DNA of 14,057 bases from an uncultured Ruminococcus sp. GTDB lineage: Bacteria; Bacillota; Clostridia; Oscillospirales; Ruminococcaceae. The stretch spans positions 1-14,057 of the forward strand of contig CALEPT010000124.1 of NCBI GenBank assembly GCA_937910385.1, in the 5' to 3' direction. Every line of letters starts with the position of its first letter. Position 1 is the stretch's first letter. Shown piece after piece: positions 13,793 to 14,057 of the stretch. The notes under the pieces were generated by a model. That model did no database searches and had not been told where the DNA came from. It saw only the letters and a list, made by a program, of their open reading frames with translations. The position numbers were made by a program, and so were the translations under genes.

Positions 13793-14057
13793 AAATCATT
13801 ACTCCTGTTTTCTTGATCTCATTGTCTACGTCGGAATTTGGGATAATCTGAGATGTATCAAGAAGATCTACCTCTTTGCCAAGTGCATTGACCACATCTT
13901 CAAGCAGACCAAAGAACGCAAGCCCTTTTAATCCGCTGTCAACAAGGAGGTCGATATCACTTTTGTCTTTAGCTGATCCCTTGGCATATGAACCGAAAAG
14001 AATACCTGAATCCGTGCGGTTCACAGCAATGACTCGCTGAAAACCGCATAGATTCAG
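13782..14057 (-). CDS. mntA: MntA-like nucleotidyltransferase antitoxin, 5' end outside window
   Basis: The visible 91 codons include the minimal nucleotidyltransferase signature FGSYAKGSAKDKSDIDLLVD (GS-x10-D-x-D), with both metal-binding aspartates, then a short C-terminal domain. A GTG at 14024 could be read as a start, but it leaves only nine residues before the motif and has no ribosome binding site, while the frame stays open to the window edge. The gene is therefore treated as partial at its 5' end. It pairs with the overlapping hepT downstream; in characterised pairs MntA AMPylates HepT to silence it. A truncated antitoxin cannot be excluded without the flanking sequence. Confidence 0.83.
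   Translation of the reverse strand: MNLCGFQRVIAVNRTDSGILFGSYAKGSAKDKSDIDLLVDSGLKGLAFFGLLEDVVNALGKEVDLLDTSQIIPNSDVDNEIKKTGVMIYGN

Overview
The base composition (moderate AT richness), the strong AGGAGG-type ribosome binding sites and the gene families suggest a gut or rumen Clostridia, most like a Ruminococcus-type Oscillospiraceae. This is inference; no rRNA gene or diagnostic marker is present.

Left part (1-4768, + strand): a tight gene string codes for a class I SAM methyltransferase, two small membrane proteins, an alpha/beta hydrolase with a complete Ser-Asp-His triad, and a second SAM methyltransferase. A WYL-domain transcription regulator follows. A 12-bp hairpin (4772-4800) separates this block from the next, convergent one.

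Middle part (4831-9072, - strand): a TetR-type repressor gene is followed by two ABC exporter-type half-transporters whose stop and start codons overlap. The operon is read from a sigma-A promoter with perfect consensus boxes (TTGACA, 17 bp, TATAAT), and a palindromic operator lies just downstream of the -10 box. This looks like a self-regulated transporter operon. Its NBD signatures recall siderophore-type heterodimers, but the substrate is unknown.

Right part (about 9160-13446, + strand): this resembles an accessory module of an integrative or conjugative element. It holds a 72-aa zinc-ribbon protein with its own perfect promoter, and a roughly 200-nt structured non-coding stretch ending in a terminator with two mutually exclusive stems. 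Next come a leader with hairpins and a 140-aa sigma-region-4-like protein. Then follows a roughly 485-nt GC-rich stretch with no convincing long ORF and about a dozen hairpins, some with GNRA loops, plus an 11-bp long-range helix. This may be a large structured RNA. Immediately after it comes an operon of an orphan MazF toxin, an iron-sulfur DinG/XPD-type helicase, a 59-aa protein and a 36-aa DUF3789-like membrane peptide, with overlapping or nearly touching reading frames.

Right edge (13457-14057, - strand): a HepT-MntA toxin-antitoxin pair, with the MntA nucleotidyltransferase cut by the window end.

The strongest candidate for something new is the 10392-10876 structured region, sitting where an antitoxin gene would be expected in front of mazF-dinG. 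The switch-like RNA at 9490-9695 is second.
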